Below are positions 8,662 through 19,011 of a stretch of DNA of 64,000 nt, piece after piece (positions within the stretch are counted from its first letter, which is position 1; each line of letters starts with the position of its first letter). This DNA comes from JAENVT01 sp963805445 (GTDB taxonomy: Bacteria > Actinomycetota > Acidimicrobiia > Acidimicrobiales > Ilumatobacteraceae), in contig CAWDUI010000054.1 in NCBI GenBank assembly GCA_963805445.1, positions 186,001 through 250,000 on the forward strand, read 5' to 3'. Under the pieces are notes generated by a model, which was not told the DNA's origin, did not search any database, and worked only from the letters and a program-made list of their open reading frames with translations. Both the position numbers and the translations under genes were made by a program.

Positions 8662-9300
8662 GGCGCCGGCGCTGCCCGCGCGGCCGAAGCACGACGCTTC
8701 TTGCGTGAGTGACGAAGGACCTCGATCAGCACGTTCGTGGCGATGGCCAAGCCGAACGCCAGCAGGAACGCCTTCGTGTGGTCGTCTTCGAACGCAGTCC
8801 CGCCGATGCGGCCGAGCATTGCTGCATAGGTCGCCCAGATCGTCGCCGCGAGCAGCAACCCACCGAATGAACCAGGCGCGCCGCTGCCGGGTGATCCCGC
8901 ACGACAGGGTCAGCGCCGTCCGCCCGCCCGGGATGAATCGCGCCGTGATCAGCAGCAGTCCGCCGCGCTCGGCGATCTGGTCCTCCGCCCACGTCATCTT
9001 CTTGGCGAACGCCGGCTTCCGGTCGGCGCGGCGCCGGAACGCGCCGCTGGCGCGCAACCCGATCTGGTAGGCCGTGTTGTCGCCCAGGAACGCACCGACA
9101 GCGGCAAAGCCGATCACCGCGTAGATGTTCTGGTGCCCGAGGCTGGCGGCAACGCCGCCGATGATCACGCAGGTCTCACTCGGCACGATCGGAATGACCG
9201 AGTCGAGGTAGGCGATGACGAGGATGATCAGCAGGAACCACCAGTGGCTCGAGATCCGATCGAGCCAATCGGTGAGATCCGTGACGATTCCGGCAATCAT
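8658..9300 (-). CDS. DedA/SNARE-associated family membrane protein (frame-broken)
   Basis: About 214 aa. The N-terminal half has DedA features: LDSVIPIVPSETCVIIGG, NIYAVIGFAAVGAFLGDNTAYQIG, and ARFIPGGRTALTLSCG, which holds the conserved R and GG. The C-terminal helix (AATIWATYAAMLG, then FLLAFGLAIATNVLIEV) is in another frame; the change is near 8880. DedA proteins are membrane transporters linked to lipid-carrier recycling. It is the first gene of a compact seven-gene minus-strand run. Confidence 0.75.
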
Positions 9301-9530
9301 GTCCCGCGGAGACTAGTGCCGCGTCCGGCAACGATCGCCCTACGCAGCGCGCGTTGACGTCCGGGGCGAGCCCAGACGCGGCCTGATCGGCGTTTCGCGG
9401 CATCCGCCAAGAGATCGCGCCCAGCGAGTTGGTGGCTCGAGGGGGAGGAAGGGCGCCGGAGCCGCCGATCTGCATCGGTGGTTTGTCCCCTCGGCAGCGG
9501 TCGCAGATGGGCAACGTTTGGTGTCGCAGA

Positions 9531-10644
9531 TTAGCCGGCGGTCAGGCTGCTTCGGATCGCCATTGCCCGCTCGCGTGCCTCATCGGCGGTGGCGCCGGTG
9601 ACGGTGATGTGCCCCATCTTGCGGCCCGGCCGGGCAGTGCTCTTGCCGTAGAGGTGCAGCGATGCGTGGGGCTCGGCCAGGGCCTGCGACCAATCCGGCT
9701 CGCCGTCGGCCCACAGGTCTCCGAGCAGATTGACCATCGCCGCCGCCGGAGCCGACAGCGAGGGGTCGCCGAGACCGACGCCGCAAACCGCACGCACCTG
9801 TTGCTCGAATTGGCTGGTGCGCGCCGGCATCGAGCGTCCAGTGACCGCTGTTGTGCGGTCGCGGGGCCAACTCGTTGACCAACAACTCCGTGCCGACGAT
9901 GAACATCTCCACGGCCAGCACGCCGACGTAGTCGAGCGACGTCGCGATCGCCGCGGCGAGCTCTGCGGCCCCGGGTGCGGCGAACGGAACCACCGTGCAA
10001 TCGAGGATCCCGTCGGCATGGGTGTTGTGGGCCACGGGGTAGATCGCGGTCTGACCGTCTGCGGCTCGCGCCAGCACGACGGAGACCTCGCCGTCGAGCG
10101 GCAGCCGCTGCTCCAACACGCACGGCTGGTTGTCGAGTTGTGTCCACGCCACGTTCAGGTCGTCGTGCCGTGTGACGGTGATCTGGCCCTTGCCGTCGTA
10201 GCCCATGCGTGCCGTCTTCAAGATCGCCGGGTACTGGAAGTCGACTGCGGCCCTGACGTCCGCGTCCGTTTCGATCACCGCGAATGGCGCGACGGGAATG
10301 CCGGCATCGCGAAGAAAGGCCTTCTCCATCCGACGGTCCTGGGCGATCGCGACTGCGTGAGGCGACGGGTGCACCTCGGTGTGTGCGGTCAGCCATTCCA
10401 TGGCAGCCGATGGCGGGTTCTCGAACTCGGTGGTCACCACCCTGCACACGGACCCCAGATGCCGGAGGGCTGCCTCGTCACCGTACGCGGCGACCAGATG
10501 CTCGTCGGCGACCTGGCCGGCCGGGGCGAGTGGGTCGGGCTCGAGGACGATCGTGCGGTAGCCCATGGTGCGCGCGGCGACGACGAAGTAGCGGCCGAGC
10601 TGGCCGCCGCCGAGGATGCCGAGCGTGGCAGGCGGCGTGATCAC
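9531..10644 (-). CDS. purK: 5-(Carboxyamino)imidazole ribonucleotide synthase PurK (frame-broken)
   Basis: About 370 aa. PurK uses ATP and bicarbonate to carboxylate AIR in purine synthesis. The ATP-grasp features are clear: LGILGGGQLGRY at the start, KTARMGYDGKGQ, LEQRLPLDGEVSVVLAR and LVNELAPRPHNSGHWT. The last 100 residues (TSQFEQQVRAV onward) are in a second frame. Removing one G near 9832 joins LDARTSQFEQQ. The GTG start overlaps the purE stop (GTGA). Confidence 0.88.
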
Positions 10645-11135
10645 TGCGGCGGGATGATGGCCGCGGCCGCGTCGTCGTGGCGTCGGCGGCGATCGGCATC
10701 GAGTGCCTTCGCCAGCGCTGCGTCGCTGCCGGCGATGATCGCCACTGCGAACAGGGCTGCATTGGTCGCACCGGCCTCGCCGATCGCAAACGTCGCCACA
10801 GGTACGCCTGCCGGCATCTGCACGATCGAGTACAACGAATCCTGACCACCGAGATGGCGTGAGGCCACGGGCACGCCCAGCACCGGCACGGTGGTCTTGG
10901 CGGCGAGCATTCCCGGCAGGTGGGCGGCGCCACCCGCACCGGCGATGATCGCCCGCACACCTCGCTCGCGAGCCGATTCGGCGAACGCGAACATCTCGTC
11001 GGGCATGCGGTGCGCCGACAGCACGCGCACCTCGTGGGCCAGGCCGAAGTGCGCCAGCACCTCCACTGCCTTGCTCATGGTCGGCCAGTCGCTGGACGAA
11101 CCCATCACCACGGCGACCAGCGGGCTCTCGTTCAC
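10641..11135 (-). CDS. purE: N5-carboxyaminoimidazole ribonucleotide mutase PurE
   Basis: 164 aa, full length for class I PurE. Motifs are VMGSSSDWPTM for the phosphate site, SAHRMPDEM with the catalytic His, and GAGGAAHLPGMLA. It converts N5-CAIR made by PurK into CAIR; the two genes are translationally coupled. The frame is intact. Confidence 0.95.
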   Translation of the reverse strand: MNESPLVAVVMGSSSDWPTMSKAVEVLAHFGLAHEVRVLSAHRMPDEMFAFAESARERGVRAIIAGAGGAAHLPGMLAAKTTVPVLGVPVASRHLGGQDSLYSIVQMPAGVPVATFAIGEAGATNAALFAVAIIAGSDAALAKALDADRRRRHDDAAAAIIPPQ

Positions 11136-11226
11136 CGGCCCAGTATGGCTGCTGAGCGAGCAAGGGGCGTGCCCGGTTCGGCCTGGGAGTGGGGATTCGC
11201 TCTTGCGTTCCCGGGCACGATCGGTA

Positions 11227-11250
11227 ATCTACAACCATATGGTTGTAGAT
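11227..11250. promoter_or_regulatory. Perfect 24-bp palindromic operator for the ArsR/SRPBCC operon
   Basis: The half-site ATCTACAACCAT is followed directly by its exact complement ATGGTTGTAGAT. It ends one base into the ATG of the ArsR gene, so the operator overlaps both the promoter and the start. AACC/GGTT palindromes of this kind are known for ArsR-type regulators paired with SRPBCC proteins. Binding is inferred. Confidence 0.8.
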
Positions 11251-11599
11251 GAGCGAGGAGCCAACGGAGGCGGAACGGACCGATCTGCTGTTCCACGCCC
11301 TTGCCGACTCGACGCGCCGCGACATCGTCCGCCTGGTGCTGCGTGGCGAGCACTCGGTCTCCGACCTGGCCCGCCGTTACCCGATGAGCTTCGCCGCCGT
11401 GCAGAAGCACGTCGCCGTGCTCGAGCGGGCCGACCTCATCACCAAGCACCAGCGCGGCCGCGAGCGGATCGTGCGCGGGCGGATCGACGCCGTCCGCGAC
11501 GTCAACCGCCTGCTCGACGAGCTCGAAGCCGTTTGGCGTGACCGCATGAACCGATTCGGCGACGTCCTCGCCGAACCCGAACAAGGAGACAACCCATGA
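11249..11599 (+). CDS. ArsR-family winged-helix repressor
   Basis: 116 aa. The winged-helix region reads LADSTRRDIVRLVLRGEHSV, then FAAVQKHVAVLERADLI. There are no metal-binding cysteine clusters, so it belongs to the non-metal SdpR-like group usually found with an SRPBCC partner. The ATG abuts the 24-bp palindrome, leaving no room for a ribosome site, so a leaderless transcript is likely. Its stop overlaps the next gene (ATGA). Confidence 0.9.
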   Translation: MSEEPTEAERTDLLFHALADSTRRDIVRLVLRGEHSVSDLARRYPMSFAAVQKHVAVLERADLITKHQRGRERIVRGRIDAVRDVNRLLDELEAVWRDRMNRFGDVLAEPEQGDNP

Positions 11600-12087
11600 C
11601 CGTCACCGACATCCACAAGGACTCGACCGCCCTCACCATGACGGTGGCCAGCGAGTGGGCTGCCCCCATCGCCCGCGTCTGGCAACTGTGGGCCGACCCG
11701 CGCAAGCTCGAGCGCTGGTGGGGTCCGCCCACGTACCCGGCCACCGTCGTCGAACACGACCTGCGGCCGGGCGGCAAGGTCAGCTACTTCATGACCAGCC
11801 CGGAGGGCGAGCAGTACCACGGGTGGTGGAAGGTCGTCGCGGTCGACGAGCCGCACCATCTGGAGCTCGAGGACGGCTTCGCCGACCCCGAGGGCAACCC
11901 CAACGAGTCGATGCCGACGACGCAATCCACGGTCACGTTCGCCGAGTTGCCGGGCGGCGCCACGAGCATGCGCATCGAGACGCGGTTCCCCTCGCCCGAA
12001 GCAATGGTGCAGATGATCGAGATGGGCATGGAGGAGGGTCTCGCCGCGGCGATGAGCCAGATCGAGTCGATCCTCGCCGCCGCCTGA
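11596..12087 (+). CDS. SRPBCC (AHSA1-like) ligand-binding protein
   Basis: 163 aa. The START-like helix-grip fold is indicated by WAAPIARVWQLWADPRKLERWWGPP, then PGGKVSYFMTSPEG and YHGWWKVVAVDEP, with a C-terminal long helix ending MSQIESILAAA. These proteins bind hydrophobic ligands and are often co-transcribed with an ArsR repressor, as here. The ligand is unknown. Confidence 0.88.
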   Translation: MTVTDIHKDSTALTMTVASEWAAPIARVWQLWADPRKLERWWGPPTYPATVVEHDLRPGGKVSYFMTSPEGEQYHGWWKVVAVDEPHHLELEDGFADPEGNPNESMPTTQSTVTFAELPGGATSMRIETRFPSPEAMVQMIEMGMEEGLAAAMSQIESILAAA

Positions 12088-12090
12088 CGT

Positions 12091-14050
12091 TCAGATGGCC
12101 GCGCCGGCCCGGTCGCCTTCGATCACCGCGGCGTGAGCCCGGCGCGGCGCGACGCAATCGCCGATTCGTTCGACGCTGATCCCCGACGCCTCGAGCTCGT
12201 GGTACAGCCATTCGACGGGGCCGGCCGGTACGGCCAGCACGACCCAGTCGGGGTCGCGAGTCACCGAGACGCCGGTGGGGTGGTGCAGCAGGTCGATCGT
12301 CCGCCGCGGGCCCGGCTCGCCCATCCCCATGGCCACGAGATCGGTGGATTGCACGATGCCCTTCGCGCCGGCCCGCATCCACCAGTTCTCCATGTCGAGG
12401 GTGATGCCGAGGTCCTGCCCGACGACCATCCCATTCGTCACGATCTCCACGGTGCACCCTCGATCGGCGAGCAGCTCGGCCACCGATGTTGCCTGGTGGA
12501 AGCCCAGTTCGTCGATCACCACGACATCGCCCGTCGGCACGGCGCTGCCGTCGAGCACGGCGCGCACGTCGACGACCTGATCGGCGTCGTCGGGGACCCA
12601 CCACGGCCGCTGCGGCTCGGCGCCCATGGCGATGATCACGTGGTCGGGCTGCTGCTCGGCGACCAGCCCCGGCCACACGCTGACCCCGTACTCGATGGTC
12701 ACGCCCAGCCGCCGGCACTCGGTCAGTTGGTTGCGGATCATGTCGCCGAGTTCGGCTCGATTCGGCACCGACGCGGCCAGCCGCACCTGCCCACCTGCGT
12801 GGCGCTCCTTCTCGTACACCGTCACGGCGTGCCCATTTCGCGCTGCGGCGATCGCCGCCTGCAGCCCCGCCGGCCCGGCGCCCACGACCATGACACGTTT
12901 GGGAACCGGGGCCCGACCCCGTTTCGCCAAGTCATCCGCCTCTTTGCCGGTGCTCGGGTTCTCGATGCAGCCGAGCCAGCGGTTGAGGCCCATGCGGCCG
13001 ACGCACTCCTGGTTGCACGACAGGCAGAGACGGATGTCGTCGGTCGCTCCTGCCTTGGCCTTGGCTGCGAAGTCAGGATCGGCGATCTGCCCGCGGACCA
13101 CGCCGACGAGATCGCAGTGCCCTTCGGCCAGCGCTCGCTCGGCCTGCAACGGGTCCTTGAACCGGCCGACGCCGACGACCGGTAGATCGACCGCCTTGCG
13201 AATGGCCGAGGGGATGAACATCGCATAGCCGGGCGGTACGTGCATGCTCGCCTCGATCATGAACAGGCTGGCGGTGGCGACGCCGATCGAGGTGTTGATG
13301 TAGTCCACGGTGCCGGTCGCCTCGACCAATCTGGCGATCTCGACGGCGTCGTCGATCGTGGTGCCGCCCTCGATCAACTCGTCGCCGCAGATGCGCACCC
13401 CAAGGGCGAGCCCGCTGCCGATCGCCCGGCGCACTGCGGCAACGATGTCGACCAACAGTCGGCAGCGGTCGACCAGCGATCCGCCGTACTCGTCGGTGCG
13501 CCTGTTGGTGGCGGGCGACAGGAAGCCGCGGACGATCGACGAATGGCTGCACTGCAGTTCCACACCGTCGAACCCGCCCTCGGCGCAATGCTCGGCGACC
13601 AGCGCGTACCCGGCGACGATCTCGTCGATCTCGGCGTGAGTGACGGCTTTCGGGACCTCTCGGAACAGCGGATCGGCAACGGCGGACGGCGCCCACACCG
13701 GCAGTCCGCGAGTACATCGAACTGGCTTGGCCACCGTTGTGGTTGATCTGGGCGATGATCGGGACACGATGGCGGTGGACCGCATCGGTGATGGCGCGGT
13801 AGCCAGGGATCACGTCGCGGTGAAACCCATGGATCAACTTCTCGTACGGCCAGTCGGTCGGGTGGGTCGAGTGCTCCTCGGTGATGATCAGGCCGGCACC
13901 GCCGGCGGCACGGGCCTCGTAGTACGCCGCGTGCTGCTCGGTTGGCTTGCCGTCGCGGGCGTAGTTGGTGAGGTGCGCACTGAAGACGATTCGGTTGCGT
14001 GCGGTGATCGGGCCCAACGCCAACGGAGTCCACAGGTACCGATAGGCCAT
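12091..14050 (-). CDS. FadH/OYE-family flavin oxidoreductase, mycofactocin-system type (frame-broken)
   Basis: About 650 aa, the length of 2,4-dienoyl-CoA reductase-like enzymes. An N-terminal FMN barrel (LGPITARNRIVFSAHLTNYA; QINHNGGQ; RTDEYGGS; GVGRFKDP) is followed by an iron-sulfur segment (CLSCNQECVG, later CIENP). The C-terminal FAD/NADH domain contains VMVVGAGPAGLQAAIAAARN. Removing one base near 13703 joins SRLPVWAPSAVADPLFREVP, a stretch I associate with the mycofactocin-system OYE families. Its role would be a reductase using the cofactor pathway; the substrate is unknown. Confidence 0.75.
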
Positions 14051-14114
14051 CGCCGATCACACTACCGAGGCGCGTATCGCCCGCCCGGCGACTCGTGGCG
14101 CGTAACGTTGCCGC

Positions 14115-15539
14115 GTGGAGGATGGTGCCGAGCAGGCTTCGGCGAAGCGACGTGGGACCCGTACCTCGGCGTTCGGGGTCGGTCGACGCGAGGGTCACGA
14201 CTCGACGCCCTTCTACGATCGGTTCCAGGCGCCGGCAATCAGCACGGATGATCACGTGGCCCCGCCCAAGGTCGTCGATCGCCTGATCGTCGGCGACGCC
14301 CGGCACATGAGCGATGTCGCCGACAACAGCGTTGCCCTCGTCGTGACATCCCCTCCGTACTTCGCGGGCAAGGCATACGAAGAAGCGCTCGGCCACGGCC
14401 ACGTCCCGGCGACGTATCTCGACTACCTCCAGCAACTCCGCGACGTGTTCGCCGAGTGCGTGCGCGTGCTCGAACCGGGCGGGCGCATCGCGGTCAACGT
14501 GGCCAACCTCGGCCGCCGTCCGTACCGGTCTCTGTCGGCCGATGTCACGACCATCCTCCAAGACGACCTCCGGCTGCTCCTGCGCGGCGAGGTCCTGTGG
14601 GTGAAGCAGCGCGGCGCCGCAGGCAACTGTGCGTGGGGCAGCTTCCAGCGTCCGGGCAACCCCGTGCTTCGCGATCTCAGCGAGCGCGTGATCATCGCCT
14701 CGAAGGGGCGATTCGATCGGGCGATCACGGCGAAGGATCGCGCCAAGATCGGTCTGCCGTCGATCAGCACCATGACTCGTGACGAGTTCATGGAGGCAAC
14801 TGTCGACGTGTGGGAGATCCCGCCCGAGCGTGCCAGTCGGGTCGATCATCCGGCTCCGTTTCCGGTGGCCCTGCCCGAGCGGCTCATCCACATGAACACG
14901 TACGTGGGCGACCTCGTGCTCGATCCGTTCGTCGGTTCCGGAACCACTGCGGTCGCTGCACGCCGTGCCGGGCGGCACTACATCGGCTACGACACCGATG
15001 CAGCGTATGTGCAGAACGCAGAGCGGCGCCTCGAGGCCGAGCGCGTCGACGACGACGACGAAGGCGTCGCCCGACCCGTCGAACTGCTGGCCAAGGATGG
15101 GCGTCGGACCGACCTGTTTCGTGGCGGATGGTCGTCGAAGGAGGTCGCCAGATCCCTCCTTGCCGAGGCCGGCTTCAGCGACATCGACGACAAGTCGTCT
15201 GTGGTGCCGGGTGTGGTGCCCACACTGCGCGCCATCGATCCCGCCGGCGGGGTGTGGTGGTTCGATGTCGTCGGCGGGCGCACGTCGAACCGGCCGGGCG
15301 CGCAGCGACTCGAACTGTTGTGGCGGGCGATCTCCAAAGGCGCAGTCATCCGCGAGGCCGATCCTGCCGGCGGCTTCGCGATCCTGACCGTCGGCTTGCC
15401 GAGCGCCGCGTCGGGAGGGCGCGCCCTGGCCGCTGTGACGGGACCCGGCAAGGCCGTCACGGCCGTGGTCGACATGATGGCCGACGACGCCGTTTCGATG
15501 CTCGCCCGGCTGGGAACGATGTCGTCCCGACCCAGGTGA
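14115..15539 (+). CDS. Site-specific DNA methyltransferase (SPPY type) with extra C-terminal domain
   Basis: 474 aa from a GTG start. The catalytic motif IV is TSPPY (near residue 78) and the SAM motif I, DPFVGSGTTAVAA, comes about 190 residues later, the order of beta-type amino-methyltransferases. SPPY is more common in N4-cytosine enzymes, but N6-adenine is possible. After residue about 310 there is a 160-residue domain with VWWFDVVGG, LELLWRAISKG and ILTVGLP. It is not part of the methylase fold and could be a PD-(D/E)xK relative. No restriction enzyme lies beside it, so it looks like an orphan enzyme. Confidence 0.85.
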   Translation: MEDGAEQASAKRRGTRTSAFGVGRREGHDSTPFYDRFQAPAISTDDHVAPPKVVDRLIVGDARHMSDVADNSVALVVTSPPYFAGKAYEEALGHGHVPATYLDYLQQLRDVFAECVRVLEPGGRIAVNVANLGRRPYRSLSADVTTILQDDLRLLLRGEVLWVKQRGAAGNCAWGSFQRPGNPVLRDLSERVIIASKGRFDRAITAKDRAKIGLPSISTMTRDEFMEATVDVWEIPPERASRVDHPAPFPVALPERLIHMNTYVGDLVLDPFVGSGTTAVAARRAGRHYIGYDTDAAYVQNAERRLEAERVDDDDEGVARPVELLAKDGRRTDLFRGGWSSKEVARSLLAEAGFSDIDDKSSVVPGVVPTLRAIDPAGGVWWFDVVGGRTSNRPGAQRLELLWRAISKGAVIREADPAGGFAILTVGLPSAASGGRALAAVTGPGKAVTAVVDMMADDAVSMLARLGTMSSRPR

Positions 15540-15605
15540 GGCACGGTTCACGGCACCGTGAGCAGTCGTCGTAGTCTGGGAGAAACTCAACCAAGGGGTG
15601 ATGCC

Positions 15606-16947
15606 ATGGTTCCGCCAGCCCAGACCTCGCTGACCGACCACGTCACGACCGCAACCGCGCCCATCCAGACCGATGGGCCGGTCGCTGCGGCCATGAGACC
15701 GGTCATCGAAGCCAGCTTCGGTCGCAAGATTCCCATCCGCTTCCAGTTCTGGGACGGATCGACCCTGAACCCTCCCGACGACACAGTCGCCACGCTCCGC
15801 TTCGACTTCGCCCGATGCCATCCGGCGACTGTTGTGGATGCCGAACGAGTTGGGACTCGGCCGGGCATATGTGTCGGGCGAGATCGATCTCGACGGCGAT
15901 CTGTTCGATGTCGTCGTGGCATTTCGCGACGCCAAGCCGGAAGTTGCCAGCGCCGGACGAGCATGGCGTGTGCTGCCTGCGGCCGTGATGGCGGCGAAGC
16001 AGGTCGGCGCGTTGGGGCGTCCACTACCTCCGCCACCGGAAGAGGCGCGGCTGCGCGGTTGGCGGCACTCGATGCGGCGAGATGCCAACGCGATCGGCCA
16101 CCACTACGACGTCGGGAACGACTTCTACGAACTCGTGCTCGGCCCGACGATGACGTACTCGTGCGCCAGGTTCGCCGAGCCCGAGGCAACGCTGGAAGAT
16201 GCCCAGACCGCCAAGCACGATCTGGTGTGCCGCAAGCTGGGCTTGCACGAGCATCCCGGCGCGCGCCTGCTCGACGTCGGTTGCGGATGGGGCTCGATGG
16301 CGATCCACGCCGCGCTGCAGTACGACGCGAAGGTCGTGGGCATCACGATCAGCAGAGCGCAGGCCGAACGGGCCCGGAAGCGCATCAGCGATGCCGGCGT
16401 CACCGACCGCGTCGAGATCCGTCTGCAGGACTACCGCGACCTCGCCGGCGAGACGTTCGACGCGATCTCGTCCATCGGGATGTCGGAGCACGTCGGTCAC
16501 GGCAAGATCGACCAGTACTTCGCCACGTTGCGCTCGGTGCTCGCACCGCGGGGCCGCCTGCTCAACCACGCGATCTCCTCTGTCGGTGGTTCCACACTCG
16601 GCCCGCGCTCGTTCGTCGGGCGCTACGTGTTCCCCGACGGCGAGTTGATCGATGTCGGCAACGTGGTGCTGCGAATGGAGGAGGCCGGGTTCGAGGTCCG
16701 CGATGTCGAGTCGTTGCGCGAGCACTACGCGCGCACGCTTCGGTGTTGGGTCGCCAACCTCGAGGCGAACTGGCAGCAAGCCGTGGAGATGGTCGGCGAG
16801 CCGCGGGCCAAGATCTGGCGCTTGTACATGGCCGGGTCGGCGGTCGGCTTCGAGGACGGCGGCATCGGCATCCACCAGGTGCTCGGTGTGCTCGCGACCG
16901 ACACGGGCCTGTCAGGGATGCCGCCGACCCGACGCGACTGGGGTTGA
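15606..16947 (+). CDS. cfa: Cyclopropane-fatty-acid synthase family methyltransferase (frame-broken)
   Basis: About 446 aa. A good ribosome site (AAGGGGTG) precedes ATG 15606. The N-terminal lipid-binding part (FGRKIPIRFQFWDGS) and the methylase part are in different frames, with the change near 15822. The second part has GHHYDVGNDFYELVLG, MTYSCARF, LLDVGCGWGSMAIHAA (SAM site) and SIGMSEHVG. It adds a methylene group across phospholipid double bonds. No partner gene for 10-methyl fatty acids is adjacent. It is convergent with DUF445 with only 3 bases between stops. Confidence 0.85.
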
Positions 16948-16950
16948 TCC

Positions 16951-18195
16951 TCAGAACAACAGTTGGCTGACGGTGTAGATCACCAGACCGGCCAGCCCAC
17001 CGACGATGGTGCCGTTGATGCGGATGAACTGCAGATCACGACCGACCTGCAGCTCCATGCGTTCGCCCGTGGCTTTGCCATCCCACTTGGCGACGGTTCC
17101 AGCGATCAGGTCGGCGACCTCGCCGCGGTAGTGATCCACGACGTGGCCGGCAGCCCGCATCACCCAGTCGTCGACCTTGGCCTGCAACTCTGCCTCCGTC
17201 GCCAGGCGTTGTCCCAGCCTCGCCAGCGACTGGTCGAGCCGTTGGCGCAGTTCGCTGTGCGGGTTGTCGAGCGCGTCAACGGTGTTGCGCTTCAACTCGC
17301 CCCACAACGAGCCCAACCAGGCCCGCACATCAGGGTGGGCGAGCAACTCGGTCTTCAGCTCCTCGCCCTTGGCCAGCAGTTCGGGATCGCTGCGCAGTCG
17401 ATCGGCAAACGCGGCTACGCGGGTGTCGATCGAACGCCGCACCTCGTGGTTCGAGTCGCTGCCGACATCGGCAAGGAAGCTGTGCACCGCGCCGTAGATC
17501 TTGGCGAACAGCCGGTCGTCGATGGACTCGGGGATCCACCACGGCGACTCGTGCTCGAGGCGTTCCCGGAACGTGGCGCGATTGTCTTCGAGGAACCCGC
17601 CGAGGCCCGTCAGCACGGCGTCGAGCAGCCGTTGATGATGGCCACCTTCGATGGCAAGGTCGATCGCTTTGCCGACGAGCGGCGCCACGGGTGTCGCCCG
17701 CACGCGTCGTTCGATCAGGGTCTCCACGGCCATGGCGACATCGCGGTCGTCGAGCACCTCGAGTGCCCCGCGCAAGAGGTCGCCCACACCTTCGCCCGCC
17801 TTGCTCGCGTTGCGCTCGTCGGCCAACCAGTCACCGAGACGCTTGCCCACGTTGGCGCCGGCCAACCGCTCGTGGAGAACCTCGCGAGTCAAGAAGTTGG
17901 TCTGCACGAACTCGCCGAGGGAGCGCCCGATCTGGTCCTTGCGGTGCGGCACGATCGCAGTGTGCGGAATGGGGATGCCGAGTGGGTGGCGAAACAGTGC
18001 GGAGACCGCGAACCAGTCGGCCAGGGCGCCGACCATCGCCGCCTCGGCGAACGCTCGGATGTAGCCGACCCAGTCGTGTTGTTGCTCTTGCCACCGGGCG
18101 ACGAAGAACACCACCGTGACCACAGCGAACAAGGCCGTGGCGACAACCTTCATCTTCCGTAACGCGGCGCGGCGCAGAAGATCGGCTGCCGACAT
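16951..18195 (-). CDS. DUF445 family membrane protein
   Basis: 414 aa. One hydrophobic helix lies near the N-terminus (VVATALFAVVTVVFFVA) and another at the very end (IVGGLAGLVIYTVSQLLF). Between them is the DUF445 core, with AAMVGALADWFAVSALFRHPLGIPIPHTAI and FVQTNFLT. The long helical middle is typical. Function is unknown; the family is membrane-anchored. A GTG 9 bases upstream is an alternative start. It follows yaaA by 20 bases and is probably in its operon. Confidence 0.85.
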   Translation of the reverse strand: MSAADLLRRAALRKMKVVATALFAVVTVVFFVARWQEQQHDWVGYIRAFAEAAMVGALADWFAVSALFRHPLGIPIPHTAIVPHRKDQIGRSLGEFVQTNFLTREVLHERLAGANVGKRLGDWLADERNASKAGEGVGDLLRGALEVLDDRDVAMAVETLIERRVRATPVAPLVGKAIDLAIEGGHHQRLLDAVLTGLGGFLEDNRATFRERLEHESPWWIPESIDDRLFAKIYGAVHSFLADVGSDSNHEVRRSIDTRVAAFADRLRSDPELLAKGEELKTELLAHPDVRAWLGSLWGELKRNTVDALDNPHSELRQRLDQSLARLGQRLATEAELQAKVDDWVMRAAGHVVDHYRGEVADLIAGTVAKWDGKATGERMELQVGRDLQFIRINGTIVGGLAGLVIYTVSQLLF

Positions 18196-18215
18196 CGCTT
18201 CCACTTCGCCCGACC

Positions 18216-18972
18216 CTACCGGCGAGGTGCCTGCCAGGTCGGGTGATCGGCGATCGGGCTGATCTGCAGATCGAAGCGCACATCGGTCCACGCCCGCAAG
18301 GCGTCGAGCGGGTGGGCGCGGCTGGTGAGCAGATGCCGGGCGAGTCGCCCTTTGGCCATCTTGGCGTCGTGCCCCGCCGCCTTGCCGTTGCGCTCCACGA
18401 AGGTCACCGTCACGCCGTCGACGTCGGCGGCGCAGCACGCGGCGCGATGGTCGTTCGGCAGGAGGTCGACGACGAACCTCCGCTCCGCCCATCTGGTCAA
18501 CGGCTCGGCGAGGGTCGGCCGCCACCATGTGCTGAGCTTGCCGTACGGGGCGAGCGAGGCGCCGATCTTCAACCGGTAGTCGGGAGTCGGGTCGTCCAAT
18601 GCGACCAGACCCAGCAACCCCGACACGACGACGACCGACGACATGGCGCGCCGCTTGGCATCGGCCGCCAACGAGGCGACATCGAACCCGTCCCACACCA
18701 CGCCGGTGTAGCGCCGCCACGCCGGCAGCGAGGGCGCCGCCGAGCAACGCGATGTTGGCAAGCCGTGCCTCGACGAGATGCCTTCCACCGACGCCGAGCA
18801 GATGCTCGTTGCCGCCGCGGACCCTGGCGAGCCGCCGCACCAGCACCGAGCGGCGCGCCGCGAGGTCGGAGAACCGGCCCCCGTCAGGAGACCACGGCTG
18901 CCCGTCGCCGCCGTGTTGTTTGCCCTCGGACGGGGGCAGGAGGAGACCCAGTGATACCGCCGCTGACGCCAT
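18216..18972 (-). CDS. yaaA: Peroxide stress protein YaaA (DUF328 family, frame-broken)
   Basis: About 250 aa after correction. The N-terminal LLLPPSEGKQ and the later YTGVVWDGFDVASL, DYRLKIGASLAPYGKLSTWWR and VVDLLPNDH are family hallmarks. YaaA lowers free iron under peroxide stress in E. coli. The frame changes near 18735, between the ALLGG-type helix and the PSLPAWRRYTG segment. It is transcribed ahead of the DUF445 gene. Confidence 0.82.
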
Positions 18973-19011
18973 GGCGCATGTCTACCCGAGCCACGGCGCC
19001 CGACCCGGATT

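Noticed and set aside
13374..16088. A 904-codon minus-strand open frame across the OYE, methyltransferase and cfa genes
   Set aside because: It is the antisense shadow of recognised genes on both strands and has no family motif.
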